Below, piece after piece: positions 43,201 through 55,340 of a stretch of DNA of 64,000 nucleotides (position 1 is the first letter of the stretch; every line of letters starts with the position of its first letter). The position numbers were made by a program, and so were the translations under genes. Under the pieces are notes generated by a model, which did not search any database, was not told the origin of the DNA, and saw only the letters and a list, made by a program, of their open reading frames with translations. Source of the stretch: Megalopta genalis (Eukaryota; Arthropoda; Insecta; Hymenoptera; Halictidae); NCBI RefSeq assembly GCF_051020955.1, contig NC_135018.1, forward strand, positions 4,564,814 to 4,628,813, read 5' to 3'.

Positions 43201-44622
43201 GAATCGTGAAAGGAGCCCTTCGTTGCTGACCTATTCGCAAGTCGAAAAATTAATAGCCAATTGCCGCAGGTTCGATGTTGTCGACCTAGGACCGAAGTTT
43301 CTCTTCTGGCTTGGAGCAGTTCCAGTCACGTGTACGCGGCACGTGTCGGGAATATTTCGGGCCGCGTTATTCACGCAATGACAGCAGAATGAATCGCAGC
43401 ACGTGCTGGCCGACATTTGACTGATAACCTTGCCGTGTATGTAGCTAATCTTGGTCGGATCGTGGCGAGAGGAGGACGAGGCGGCTCGATTGCTGGCAAA
43501 TAAGATGATCTGCCAGATAGGTATCCTTTGAATCAGATTAGAAACTGTTTACCCTTGCGGTAATAGTTCGCGATAAGCTAACCACCGACTGAAATCGTAC
43601 TCGAATAACACCATTGTTGGGAATTGATCGTCGGTTCTTTACTCGTCGGCAAAGATAATCGTCTGCCGTGCCCTCTTGCGTCGTGCGTTAAATAAGACGA
43701 AAATCGCGGAGCCGAGCACAATAAGATCTTAGAAATGCAGCGGGAACGACCGGCCGGAGCATCGTCGCCTCGGTTTCTCGCAAAACAGTTCAACTCCTCC
43801 ATTGTTCCTGATCCTCTGCCGCCCGGCGAAACTCGTGCCGATTTACTCGGCTGTGACCGGCTCGATCCAACAAGTGATATCTTGTTTCTTGCCTCACTTT
43901 ATATAACGCCGCTAACTATTGTAAGTGAAATGTAGTCGCGATGCACTGCGATCCGATCCGATCCGATCCGATCCGATTTTCGGCTTACATAAGTGCCGCG
44001 AAACAGCTCTTTCTTTTCTCTCCCTTACGTCCCAATCCGAAAATATAAACGAAACAAAGGAATAAAAAGATTTAATATATCTTATTAGATAAATACGAAG
44101 GCGCAGCAATTGGCCACCCTGCGGTAACCGGCTCCACCACCCTATGTGATCCCTAAAAATGTATCAGAGGCAGTAGATCGGAATCCTGCACAGGATTCTG
44201 CACTGTAGCGTTGCGACGCCGAAGAACCGCGACCATTTCCGCGTGACGAAATCGACCGATAATCCGTCGATCGCGAGAAAGTCATCGTCGGCGATCGGAG
44301 TAGCGGAAGAGTTCCGTATCGACGAGGGTCGAGGGATCGTCGACACGAAGTATTCAATGACTCACCGTCGTCGGTACGTTTTCTCTTGATGCTGTTGCCA
44401 TTCGGATCCTGATGGTGAGCCGGGATTCCCAGGATGCCGCTGATGCTGTAAGCGTTGGGAGCGGTCGCAGCCGGATGACCCGCTGCCGTTGCAGGTGCAT
44501 GGGCTATCACCGACACGGAACCACCTGATCCTGGCTGACCTTGTTGCTGACCTTGCTGCTGCTGCGCCTGCTGTTGCTGATGCGCGTGTTTCGCCTTCTC
44601 CGCCGCTTTGTTCCTCACGATT
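30443..44622 (-). CDS. sv: shaven / Pax2-5-8 transcription factor, last seven coding exons
   Basis: Exons in transcript order are 44366-44622, 39158-39243, 37936-38248, 36403-36498, 35455-35685, 34101-34196 and 30443-30672. All are GT-AG and phases fit at all six joins (about 435 codons). The first exon begins with IVRNKAAEKA, the last residues of a Pax paired domain, and contains the octapeptide YSISGILG (44427-44450), the Groucho-binding motif of Pax2/5/8. Then come KRKRTDD/DNRDLNDHPEDDLKRQRS, WSSKWSIKDEHKLLSEL, LTPLAPLTMQELKLSQTLDG, a Ser/Pro/Gly-rich segment, a Tyr-rich YAYSAAYSQYSS stretch and the C-terminal SPLAATRA...ASAASPTGSACTK signature. There is no homeodomain, as expected for insect shaven. 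The product is a nuclear regulator of sense-organ and eye support-cell fate in flies. The paired-box and 5' exons lie right of the window. Confidence 0.95.
30784..31024. mobile_element. 241-bp TTAA-flanked MITE (family E, CACGTTCCGTGCC ends)
   Basis: TTAA lies at 30780-30783 and 31025-31028. The 13-bp inverted ends CACGTTCCGTGCC and GGCACGGAACGTG are perfect. Next to the right end lies a GTACCATCGATGGTAC palindrome. It is non-coding. Confidence 0.92.
31196..31915 (-). mobile_element. 720-bp piggyBac-type element (family D), copy 2
   Basis: TTAA lies at 31192-31195 and 31916-31919. The ends CCCTTAGCGGACGACGAC and CTCGTCCGCTAAGGG equal those of the copy at 22982. A ~45-bp extra segment near the right end repeats the GTCGCCTCTCG motif (31845-31905), which explains most of the length difference. 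Confidence 0.92.
31377..31778 (-). pseudogene. piggyBac transposase C-terminal fragment, frame intact
   Basis: This is a single uninterrupted minus-strand frame from just after a TGA at 31779-31781 to the stop at 31377: KSLKWWRKLFFRGLEICLID, LNFREILINKLRGD, then a Cys/His finger region. There is no ATG at its beginning; the first possible non-AUG start in this frame is at 31661. One finger Cys is changed relative to copy 1 (CDTCPD reads CDTRPD), so the finger is probably damaged. The catalytic core is missing. Confidence 0.78.
34101..34196 (-). CDS. sv: sv exon: tyrosine-rich segment
   Basis: The acceptor TTTGTTTAG precedes 34196 and the donor GTAAGT follows 34101. It encodes GGDYAYSAAYSQYSSAPYSG then YGYGAATSGLL, joining to NSTYYYCNGD of the last exon. 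The Tyr/Ser pattern is the Pax2/5/8 transactivation region. Confidence 0.93.
35455..35685 (-). CDS. sv: sv exon: Ser/Pro-rich transactivation segment
   Basis: The acceptor GGCCATAG precedes 35685 and the donor GTGAGT follows 35455. It encodes AESSTVAVSYVGVGAGGG, a Pro-rich middle and SAIPPYSTMLPSFGHYAT. The acceptor has a weak pyrimidine tract. ATGs just upstream are not needed as starts. Confidence 0.88.
36403..36498 (-). CDS. sv: sv exon (96 nt)
   Basis: The acceptor TTAATAGCAG precedes 36498 and the donor GTGAGT follows 36403. It encodes TLTPLAPLTMQELKLSQT and DGANMSPYHTS, a conserved Pax2/5/8 insect segment. It is 96 nt, and was found by joining phases. Confidence 0.9.
37182..37296. repeat. 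(GA)n microsatellite and degenerate purine tract
   Basis: There are about 15 uninterrupted GA units, then GAGACAGAGAG-type variants to about 37296, in an sv intron. Serine/leucine-rich frames on the minus strand are artefacts. Confidence 0.9.
37936..38248 (-). CDS. sv: sv exon with a long polyglycine tract
   Basis: The acceptor TCTGTTACAG precedes 38248 and the donor GTGAGC follows 37936. The exon encodes LWSSKWSIKDEHKLLSEL, then a Gly-rich block ending in about 25 consecutive glycines, then YYEHGGFPGNAIATSAELYD and TPPIGGTIG. The repeat is made of mixed GGN codons (about 38070-38145). Confidence 0.93.
38627..38690. repeat. Two-unit tandem duplication, 32 bp
   Basis: The unit GGTCAGGTTCGAGGACCCTG with continuation GTATATGCAAAT is followed directly by a second unit with three differences. 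GGTTCGAGGACC resembles a tRNA T-loop, but no tRNA fold surrounds it. Confidence 0.8.
39158..39243 (-). CDS. sv: sv exon: acidic/basic linker (86 nt)
   Basis: The acceptor TGATTGCAG precedes 39243 and the donor GTGAGT follows 39158. It encodes DDNRDLNDHPEDDLKRQRS then TYNGDQLYSN. The upstream in-frame sequence is intronic. Phase 1 in and phase 0 out match its neighbours. Confidence 0.92.
43949..43977. repeat. (GATCC)n pentanucleotide array
   Basis: Five to six consecutive CGATC/GATCC units without interruption. Confidence 0.9.
44035..44150. repeat. Dispersed repeat (family R), copy 1
   Basis: It shares GCAATTGGCCACC and AACCGGCTCCAC with 55655-55702. Its AT-rich part (TTTAATATATCTTATTAGAT) matches the interior of the 55.5-kb copy in inverse orientation. 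The class of element is unknown. Confidence 0.5.
44366..44622 (-). CDS. sv: sv exon: end of paired domain, polyglutamine and octapeptide
   Basis: The acceptor TTGTCCGCAG precedes 44622 and the donor GTGAGT follows 44366. The exon encodes the paired-domain end (IVRNKAAEKAKHAH), a Gln-rich tract (QQQQAQQQQGQQQGQ), a Ser/Ala-rich linker, YSISGILG and the basic SIKRKRTDD. The first base completes an Arg codon begun in an exon outside the window. Confidence 0.95.
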
Positions 44623-46155
44623 CTGCGGACAATAGATCCAATCCGGCGTGTACAGTTACCGGTCATTAAAAAACGACGCAGTTGCATCGCTAACAGACGA
44701 ATGTTTTACGACTACGAAGCCCTTGCCTTACAATTTCATTTTCAGCTTCGTCCTACTTATACGTAACCGTGAAAACTGATTCGGTATCGTTTCAAAATGA
44801 ATGTTAAATTTAGAGATTGCTATCCCATACGTCGGTCGTCGATGAGTCCAGTTTGATACTTGGAATTTACGAGGAGATATCGTTTTAAGGAAAGGCGTAT
44901 CGTCGATACTCTGGACTTGATTAATACGAATATCAAAATTAAGCTTACGTACGCGAGTAATTGTGCAAACTTTTGGTATGCAATACGCCAAATAATATCG
45001 ATGATTCGTTTATAAAAATTGAGAGAAGGTAAATCTTATTCGACTAACCTTAATCGTCTATTCGTATCGTATCGTTCTACGTCAAAGGATAAGAGATTCT
45101 TTCATCACGATTTACAGTTCGAAGAAAGGACATGTCCCTTGCAATAATCTGTACAAGAATGCAGCAAGCGTTGTCCACGCTTTTCGGTATCAGAGCCAAT
45201 TCGGAACCTGTTCGATCGGGACTTTCCCGAGGATGACTAGGGATTGTCAGACGCCGATCCTCGAGCTAGGGGTTACGGGATGATTAATTACGATTACGCG
45301 GGTCAGTTCGCGCACAATCATTCCCCGTGGCCAATGCACTTACCGCGTTGGTACCACGGTGGTCGGGGCACGCACTCGAGTACGCATCAGCACTCTTCGG
45401 GAGTGTTCGCGTGTAGGTACAGTGTGCGGTGCACAGAGGAACGTGTGTCGTTCGCCATTGTTACGGACAGGCAGGTCGGTGCGCCTCCGCCTTCGATATA
45501 GAATAGCTACGTGACTTTGCGGAACGGTCGCGTATCATAATCACATCAAGAAGTCCGCGGACATCAAGCAGCTATAACGAAGTTCCGTGTCCATCTCCCC
45601 TCGTCCTTTAAGCCGCCATCCGGCCGTGCACCGACCGCTTATTATCCATGATATATTGTGCGTGTGGTTTCAATGGTCAGCCGGTCCGACGTCGGTATCA
45701 ATTATCCTGGCGAATATTCACCGTGGCGTTGTTAATCTCGCCGCGTGCGAGTCGCTGCCTACCACACTACAAGGAAGTCCTACAAGATGCTGAGCTCCAC
45801 CCTGGACCGGAAGTTCTCCAGTACCGCTATCGAGTATAGCCTCGGTAAACCGTCTGGTGAAGCCTTCGCGGTAGGGGCGATCGAGTTCATTATGTACCCA
45901 TCCAGGTTAAATGCAATACGAAGATTTGTCGGCTGCAGACATTAACTGTTCGAATGCCGTCAAGATTGGGAGACGATTCATTTGCCTAGTTTTAAAAACT
46001 AATCTTTTTGATAACGTATTCAGTGTATCAAATTTGTTTGGGGTCTGCAACATGGAAACGACAGCATAAAACTGTGCATTAAATGTAAACGTTATTTGTC
46101 GAAGACGTTGTACATGTGCAGAAGTCCTATAAAAATACGATATCAGCCATATTAA

Positions 46156-46829
46156 CACGTTGACTGCCACGCGTATTTACAACAAAATCTCCTACGGGCC
46201 ACCCGTGCCGCTATAGGAAGCGTGCGCTGTTAATTCATATCTGTTTCTGTTCCTGCATGAACAGTTGGAATCTTTGCCGAGTACCGAATGGTATAACTTA
46301 AAATCTCTGCCCTTATTTTTTTGCAATGATGAAAAGAGATCGAATTGCCCGGAAGGAGAAGCATAAATAAAATTACATCGTCAGATTCTGATTTGGATAC
46401 TGATAAATATAATCGTAGTGATAATGAATGTTATGAAGATACTATCGACGAGATTTTACGAGAATTGATCATGGAAGAAGAAAGAAATGTTGATGATACC
46501 GAGGAAGCTACAGTTCAAATAAAAGATACGAAATGGACCGATCAGAGGCACGAGCATATCTGAAAAAACCAACAACTTTTTGTCCAAGCTGTCCTGATCA
46601 ACCTCAACTTTGCAGAGAATGTTTTAACGTTATACACTGCGAATAATTTTTTTAATAAACCATTTTTATAAGAATTCAATAGTTTCATTACCTCCTGTAG
46701 AATATTTGTCGAAATATTTTCGGAAATCCTTTGTAAGTAGTCAAATCAGCGTCACCCGAATTACGGGTGACGTGGCCTGATGAGAACTTTTGCTGTCACC
46801 CGAATACGGGTGACGCGGCAGTCAACGTG
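46156..46829 (+). mobile_element. 674-bp piggyBac-type element (family C), copy 2 (inverted relative to copy 1)
   Basis: TTAA lies at 46152-46155 and 46830-46833. The ends are CACGTTGACTGCC and GGCAGTCAACGTG. It is one base different in length from copy 1 at 18958 and nearly identical, pointing to recent transposition. The two GTCACCCG...CGGGTGAC palindromes lie next to the right end, again the 3' side of the ORF. Confidence 0.93.
46345..46563 (+). pseudogene. piggyBac transposase N-terminal remnant (family C, copy 2)
   Basis: It has the same 72-codon acidic frame as copy 1, with no amino-acid change. After its stop (46561-46563) the Cys/His tail FCPSCPDQPQLCRECF runs on in another frame to about 46650. 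The joint is identical in both copies, so the deletion happened before they spread. Confidence 0.75.
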
Positions 46830-49800
46830 TTAATAGCAAGCAAATTGATTTATTATATTTTGTATAGAATTGTATTCCACGTGAGAAAGTAACATTATTT
46901 TTGGTAAACGAAAGTGTCGGTAGAACTGCAAACTACTGTTACGTTATTAAATTTTTCAGCACATCTGAATTACTTAACTGAGTAACTTTTTGATCTTTAG
47001 ACAAACTCGATTAATAAATAAACAGCAAAGTGGCGTATAAATGAGAGTCGCAGTTGAAACCGATCGACAAATGCTACGTAGACTGATACATTCGTTTATC
47101 CCCGCTCGACAGGCTAATGAAAATCGGGGACCTGTTCGAAATATTTTAGCTGCAACGTATATTTGCCCGTTTTTCCGGATTTAGTGGTCCCAGTGGTAAC
47201 TCCTCGATTTTGTGTAACCTACGTACAATGGCCGAGTGATTTCTCATCGGGACGAGCCGGCGCGTAACGGATCGACATTAAGTCCTTCGTTTCTGTCGTG
47301 GATGTGTTTGCGGGCTAGGTAATCGTGGGGGTGTGAGCTACGGCGATCAATCAGATGACACCTGTTGCCCAATCTCCCTGGTTCGTTCGCCACCTTCACC
47401 AATTCGCAACAATTAGCAACGATCCTTATCAGGATTAGGGCTCTAGGGTGGATGGATACCGGGGTTTCTAAATCGTTGTTCTGCCAAGGTATCTTGATAG
47501 TCCTATCTTTGGGGTTACGCTACTCCCAGAGCAAATAAAACGAATAATTCGACGTGTCCCTTTAATTAACCAACACTCGTCCCGGTTAGAAATACTTTTA
47601 CAGATTCATACTGCATTTTATAATGTAATTCTTTATCAAAGCTGTTACTGTAGCAGAGTTATCCAAATTGTTTGCTTCTTCTTTTGAAATACTTCGGAGA
47701 ACCTGCACAGCTTGAAAATAGGAAATTGTTGAACAAAATGGACACAATTCTTAGTTTGATAGTTGTTCATTTAAATGAAATCTTGTATAACTAATTATGC
47801 GAACCTTCTAAAAATTTACAAGAGACTTTTCATTTAACTCAATAAATATTACAAGTTCCAACAGATTCAGATTACTCTTCAATTATGTTTATCTACGAAG
47901 CTTTTTTTATCCGGATAAAACTAAAATTCCAATTATACTACTCATTTTCGCCTGTATTATCTATGATCTTAGTTTTACAATCGGAAAGCTGAATGTTTTT
48001 TCAAAGACAATAGATTCGATAAAATTTTCGTTATAAATTCTTGTGAATCCTATCAGTCGGTCAAGCATTCACTTACAACTGTTCCAAGTTCGAATTAAAA
48101 GATTTTTCAGCGAAGTGTGCAATGATCGTAGGTGAAAAATCGGGCTAAGTCCGTGAATGATGGAATTGAAACGCATGGCTTCCGTGAAACTCGGCAAAAC
48201 GTAACGGGCTGAGTGGCGGCATAATGAACACGATCGCCGATCTAATAAGTGCAACGACGCCAGAGGATAGTGTCCGTACAACAGGTGCAGATTTTATCGG
48301 CGTACAGATGGTGCGAACCGTTGCCACACGGCGCGTTTCGAGAGCCGAACAAACGGGAGCATTTCGCTGAAGACCATCGGCCGAGCCGTGCTTCGTCTTC
48401 TAATTAGCATCGCATTGGATGTACTTGTTCGTTATCGATGCATTTATAAGTATTAACGACCGTTAGCCGATTCGGCGCAACACGTTGCATGATTTATGCA
48501 ACCCCGCCGCCGAGAAATTTATACTGGACATACTCTATTTAATTTCTTCGGGCTCGAGCGGCCAGTTTTGCGAATATCTGTATCGTCCTTGTTGGCGGTA
48601 CGATATAACCTTGATTATCCGTACCTTCGACATATCGATTCTTTTATTATTTATAATAAATATGTGAATCTAACGCTATCTATACACGGCATTGTTTATT
48701 GTACAAATCCGAAAAGATTTAATCTAGTGCTATAACACTATAACGTCTAATGATTGATAACTAACGAATAATGATTATCGTCATATGTTCAAACACAAGA
48801 AAATAGACAAGTAGGTATTTTAACATGTAGCAAATCTTCAACACATTATTCGAAACTATACAATCTGATGAACAATCTATCACTATCTATATTATATAAC
48901 TAACGCTATCTATATATTTGATGAACAACTCGGAGGTTGGTTTTATCTCTTCAATATGCACGATTGCTCTGATAAAGATAGTATATTTCACATACTCTTC
49001 TGAGAAATTAGTACTTGCCTGTTTCTCCTGCGAATATTATTGCCAGTCTCGACCATCGAAATCATTCTTTAACATTATCGTTTATAAAATAATATTAAGA
49101 GCGTCATTTAAAGTTGTCACCTTGTAACCTTCTCCGCAATATTTTTGATCAAGATTTATGTGGTTTTCACAAGGAGAGTCACGAGACCGAAGCGACTGCA
49201 GATTCGATACGTTCATGACGGAAGTAATTAAATTAGAAAATACTGTTATTATCTACAACATGTTAAAACAACGAACGCAGAAGATTAGTATGCAAGTCTA
49301 GCAACGACTAATGCTGTAGCTGGTGCCTTAAAAATGTTCCGATTCAGTTTAGGAATTTTTCGGCAGACTGCGTTTTAAGTGTCTTACGTTCCTCGGTCGA
49401 ATTCCGAGCAACGCTCCCAGACTTTATTGCGGCTTCACGGCTCCTCGTGAAACAGAAAGAGGGTGAAACTGTCGCTGCTGGAAAATCACATGGCGGTTTC
49501 CATTCACGAGGGGGATGGGAGGCCAGATCCTCGTCAATCCTTCGCGGGAAAGAAAGAGGAGGATCGTGGCCTCTCGCTCGTCGGGTTTCCACAGGGTTTC
49601 TCCGTCGCTCTGACGGTTACGCCTTGTAGAAACCAGAGGTGGCGCCCAGAGGATGGCGGAGCAGAGTTATGAGGGTAGAGCGTGTCGAGGGTGCCACGTG
49701 GGAAGAAGCTATGCCTCCCCTGGCGCCATCAGATCGTTCCCCAACGGCCACTCCTGAACTAAACTGCTCGGCTATCTACCTTGAAGTGCTACCAATCCAC

Positions 49801-50575
49801 CCTGCGAAGTCAACTTTCCTTGGCCGTCGTTTCGAACGCGTAAATGTCGTTTGTGTACCACTTAAACCGCCGCCGAATAACAGGATAATTAAATAGCAAG
49901 CATAAATGCAACACCGTTGGATCCACTCTTTCTAAATGTATGTTATTCGATCTACGCTCTATAAATTCTCCGGTTTGCCCAGTCAGTCGGCTGCGTTGCA
50001 AAATTAATTACTTTGGAATGTAAGTTAAATATATACATATTCAACGATCAGTTTGTCATGCAGCTTTACGGTATGAGAGTGCAGCTTCCCGTGTGCACTG
50101 TAATTGTAACGCGGCCCGTGCTTTCATTATACGCTGAAAAACGTAGAATCCAGCGATTATTATGGTCCGAATTTCCATCCGTCATCGGTGTCGTACATCA
50201 TCTATTCTGTAATTCGATTGAACATTCTCGACGGGAGGATTCTATCACTCGAATCGTAACAGAGTTTATAACGCACGATTTTAGTGTCATATGAAGCATA
50301 ACGACCGTCTAACGTCTCAGGTCGATACTTTAAGACAGTCCTTCGTCTCGTTGCCGCTCTGGGCCAGCGTAAAGCAGTAGCTACGCAAAGACGTTGCCAG
50401 TGTAGGAGTAGAATAGTTGGTACGGCGGTGGCGGGGTGGGTTCAGCCGAGCCACGGCTCTGGAACCACAAACTTTAATGTTGGCATTACTTTTATGCGCG
50501 ACTTTATGCCAAGTATCCCATCAAATATATGACCCGCGCTCCTGCACTCTTCCCGGGGGTGAGCACCTCCAGTCT

Positions 50576-50630
50576 CTCTCTTTCTCTCTCTCTCTCTCTC
50601 CTCCTTTCTCTCTCTTTCTCTCTCTTACAT
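50576..50630. repeat. CT-rich microsatellite
   Basis: CTCTCT units are interrupted by TTT and CCT. It is low complexity. Confidence 0.8.
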
Positions 50631-53600
50631 CCCGCTAACCTCCGTCCCAGCGCGAGGCTAAATTATTGCGAATAAAACTTTATACTCAAATTACCTCTAC
50701 GCCAACTTTATCGCATTTCGCCGGTAGTCCCGCCACTTCTCCAGGCTTCGGCCACCCTCTGACAGTTCGCCCCCGTCGTCGGGGCATGGTGACTGGGCGA
50801 ACTTAAATTTTCTCCCGTGGATCCAGGTTAATTTCCACGGATTAATCGGCTGTCTTGTCCCCCCTCCCCCGACTTTTTGCTACGTCTTTTCAGACATTAT
50901 CCAGTGATCCATTCTGCGTTACGATTCTCATATTTTAGGGTCGGCGAGCATGGTGGCAGCAACTGATTATCAGGTTGCAATCTTACTGACACTGAAATCG
51001 AGTTAAAAGTATCGTGCCTACAGATTTAATTGATACGTGGCAACCCACTGTAACTGAAATCAATTTCACTCAAAAATTTGAAAATTTCTTCGAACTTGAA
51101 ATATTTCCAACTGTGCATGTTATTCGCACGATACTTACGATTTTCGAGATTTATTAAATACAAAAAAAATTAGTTCACCATCGACGTGAAGACATACTTT
51201 TAATATAGAGAAATATTAGGCGCAAGAAAGCAGAACTTTGAGATGTCGATAATTTTATATTGAAATTATATCTATTAATAAATCTCTGATTAAATATCTC
51301 TTATTATCTCTATTAACAAATTTTGACACAAGCACTTAGTATACATTTCAATTCTATTGTCCATTAAGACGCTAGCAATACGCCCAAGTCCCATTTAGGT
51401 ATTACTTCCTACAACTGTTTCTATAAATTAAAATTTAAATACAATCATTTGTAGAATAATATAACAAAGCGTCATATATTGCATTATTACGAGAGTACGA
51501 AATGAATTAATAAAGCCCATTAACAAATCCAGCCAATTAATAGTCGATTAATAAATTTCAATGGATTTTTAAAGACTTGTTCAATCTAGGTTATATATAT
51601 ACCCTTTATGACCCTTTACGATCGATGTGGAAAATTTGTATTTTCTGTTGGAATTCACAGTCTTGTAATAAGTAGCTTGTGTATATATAATATATATACA
51701 CACAAGGGAAATCGTTTCCATTTTCAGGATAGAGTAGATGATAATGCTGTAACGTTATTTGCGATGTTTTTGACTATATTATTTGACTATATGTTTTGAT
51801 TATATTTTACAGTTCGCCAGCTCATCACTCAACAAATGCACAAAATCCACAGTCTACCCACTACTATTTACAACACTTATCCACGATAATTCCAAACTGG
51901 ATACCTTCGCTGCGTCTTGTATAAAAGTCCTTAAGCTCCAAAACTCCATACAAAGTATCGAAAGTCTTTTGAAAAGAGGAGGAAGTTTCTACAGGATTTT
52001 TAATCGACGATGGTCGAACTTCACCCTCAAGTAGCTCCCTATAGGGGCCGATTCCGGATCGGTACGACTCTGCTAGTGAACGTCGCACGCTTGATCGCGG
52101 TTCCAGAGTCGCGTTAATCCGGTTCATTCGCGGCGCTAACGCGGACTTTAAAGTTATTACGTCCCATTATATCCCCCGAAGAGGATTGCGGGGACATTTT
52201 AGGTGGCTTTCCAGGATTTACCATTCTCGGGGCAGATGCTTCGAGCGTGTACCCTCGACTCCCTTTTCTCTTTAACCCGAAGTCAAGAAAAGAGATGCGG
52301 ATGGAAGTCAGGCTGCGAGCGCCGCGGAGGAGAGAAAGAGGGTGCGCGAGAGAGACTCGCAGAACTATTCTGTCGAGCTGTAGACACAATACGGGACTCG
52401 CTCCACGGCCATTGTACGCCCTTCAGAGCCATACAATGGCTGGAAAAGGTGTATCCTGATATTCCACCACCTCTCGAGAGAAGCTGTAATATACCCCGAG
52501 CGTGCTGTACTTGCCGCTTCTCGGTATAGCACGGTGTGATTCTTGAACAAAAGCTGCTCCCGAGGACACGGGCTTCGCCATTTCCATTGCCAGCGTTGTC
52601 TTTCGCGCCGGGATTAATTATTGTCGGCAGCTACCTCGCGACGATCCTCGTTCACAATTCGAGGCGACGATTGAAACGCTCTTAGCGACCTGATTCGGAA
52701 GAATATACATTTTTGCACGAATATTCTAATAGCAAATGGAACTAAACGGAGGAATGACAGTTTCGTTAGGTTCGTTCGTCGGGGAACAGAAGAGAATTGC
52801 GTAAAAGATTTTCCCCGACACGGAGGTTCTGCTTTATACACCGTAGGTAGTCAGGTAGAAGTTGGATTAAAGCAGAGCACCACGGTATAACACCCTAGGA
52901 CCGCATCCTAGACATTTTGATGAAGTGTCCCCACTCTGCTCCCACTGCGCCGAGTACCAGAGACGAGTACATTATTATATCCGGGGACGTAGTTCGCATT
53001 GTCAAACAGCAGCTGCCTGCTTCGTACACACAACTATATTAACTGCGACACCGTACGACCACAACGACATCCTGTCGCTCGTGTGTACCGTCCGACGGCC
53101 GGCTACGTGTTTGTGTGTTTGTTTGCGATTCTCAGCGCACCCTACAACAAAAGATGCCTTCCCAACAATGATACCGACGAGTCAACAGTCACGAGGATCT
53201 TCTAAGCACAATGTAACGCGCGATTTATAATATATCGCCTTTTGCCGACACCTCTCACCCCTCGGATAGAGAGTCAAGAGGATCTAGTCTATCTGCAAAC
53301 CATTATATGCGTTTCGAAGCGTCGAGATTTATGCGCGCACCGACCTCTATAGATCGATGTATCGCTCGATCCTTTGAATTTTCCCTGTGGCGTTTCGAGC
53401 CTATCATTTACGCCGACATGCGAATTTTCAGGATAGTATTACTTGTTTATTGATTCTAGGATCACCTATTATCGTTTACTGGAGATCTAATCGCAGCATT
53501 ATTGTCAGGTTGCGGTAGCTTGTGCAAATACCGTTCATAGAAAGGTATCGGAGGGGTAAGATATTCCTTCGCGAATGACTAAGTTTTTAAAAAATGTTAT

Positions 53601-54986
53601 ATTTTGTTAATATATATATATAAGATTCAAGGCTGTACTAACACAGTAGTCATTAATCATTGTAATTAACTGGAAAATTTGATATTATGATAGTTAAAAA
53701 TAATTCTGGATAGTTCTTAAAAAATCTGCATCTATTTCATGCCTCATTGAAAGACATTTTTTATTTGGGCTCCTCTTCCAGATCCAATAGCAACTGATTA
53801 GAAAAAATAAATTAATCATTCGTCCGAGGCTACAGATCACTGATTAGTGATTACAGATTATCAAATGCAATCGTGATTACTGATTTAAATTCTAGTGACG
53901 ATTAATTGTTCAATGATTATGATTATCACGATTACTTTTTGAAATCAATTACGAAAGTAATCACAAAACAATCGGTTGCTGGCCAACTCCGTTTGCTGTG
54001 TACTTCTGGGGAGTATATATTTAAGAATATGCTGGTTCAAGATAACTTTGGTTTGGATTGTTGTAACCTATTTTCACTTATTCTTCCATCTTTCATTGAA
54101 TATGTAGCGAAAGAACATTACCAATGATTTCGTATTTTGAAAATTCTGGCAATTCACGAATGAAAAATCTCACTAATTAATTTCCGCGCAATCAGAATTT
54201 ACGCGTTTCTATTTCATAAGATCTCGGGGCTTTAGTTTAGCAGGTTTTGCAAAATGTAACGAGGCAGTTCGCGAACAGTAAAATATTTTGATCACTTCAG
54301 CCTGTACTAATTAAAATATTCGTCAGGTATTTTAATCATTGGCGGTGCAAGAGTTGGCTGGATTTTTGTGATTCGCGATTGCAACTGCTGCGAGATTATG
54401 TATGGCGTAATCTCGACAGCGCGGCGCGGCGGCGCGGCGTATGAGCCGTGGCCGCCGACGTCGCCATTTTGTGCCACGCTCGATTACTAGGCATATCACG
54501 TTAGCGATGCACTATACAATAATATTCGATTAAACTTCTCCGTGATTACTTTATTGCAGATCGTCGATTAATCTTCGAATATTCGTCGGTTCATTAACTG
54601 TCAATCATCCGGCGTCATCGAGCTATTAAACGCCCATTTCAGCGAGTCATTGCGCTACGCGTAGAAATTCCATCTTTCCCTCGTTAGCGATATCGTTAAC
54701 TATCGCAGGATAGTTCTTCTTGTTAGTTCCTGGGGTTGTCCGTCGTATCGCGATAAAATCTATCGAGTCTCGTCGATGGGTATTAAATCATGTTTCAGTT
54801 GGTTGGTCGTTTTCGCGAAATTATTATGCTTTTATAAAGTTATCTATGAGATCACTTTTTGTTAAACGAAAGTTCGACATGTAACTCGATGTTTCGTGTT
54901 CTTAATGTAATTCGTGGATCTTTATGCAAGAAGAAGTTCAGTGCATCAGTTGGAAGAAACGGCAATTAAATAGAAAAATCCTTTAA

Positions 54987-55194
54987 TCCCTACAGTGCTG
55001 ACTAAAATGAAAAAGTATGGTAGAAGAAATATCTAGTTTTTATATTATTTTTATGACTTTCAATTACATTCGTATTATACGAATACCATATTCATATCAT
55101 AAATTATATAAAGTATATCAAATTTGTCATCGACACCGTAAATTAAACAATATGGTTGTTGTACAAACCACGAACGGACTAAACACTGAAGGGA
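54987..55194. mobile_element. 208-bp TTAA-flanked MITE (family F)
   Basis: TTAA lies at 54983-54986 and 55195-55198. The inverted ends are TCCCTACAGTGCTGACTAAAA and GGACTAAACACTGAAGGGA, matching in most positions over 18 bp. The interior is AT-rich. The 69-codon frame through it is chance. Confidence 0.75.
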
Positions 55195-55340
55195 TTAAAA
55201 ATACAAATACAATTAAATTCTTTTAATTCTTTCCTTTATCTTAAATTCAACCTATTGATTCTTGTTATAAATCCGCAGTCGTGCATATATGTATAATGAG
55301 ATATAAAGAAATCGCGCTGTAAGAGACGTTTGCTATTAAT

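Larger units (their letters stand above)
38249..44365 (-). other. sv introns at 38.2-39.2 and 39.2-44.4 kb
   Basis: Two introns (38249-39157 and 39244-44365). The second, 5.1 kb, alternates CpG-rich blocks (39.3-40.5, 42.0-42.8, 43.1-43.9 kb) and AT-rich DNA (41.1-42.0 kb). It carries a GATCC array and one copy of a dispersed repeat. No coding exon is recognised in it. Confidence 0.6.

Noticed and set aside
52925..53230. 101-codon Cys-containing plus-strand frame
   Set aside because: The cysteines do not form a zinc-finger spacing. There is no homology that I recognise.
53820..54127. GATTAC-rich block with a 73-codon frame
   Set aside because: Repetitive GATTA(C/T) sequence; the frame shows no convincing transposase motif. 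Possibly an old hAT-type remnant, but unsupported.
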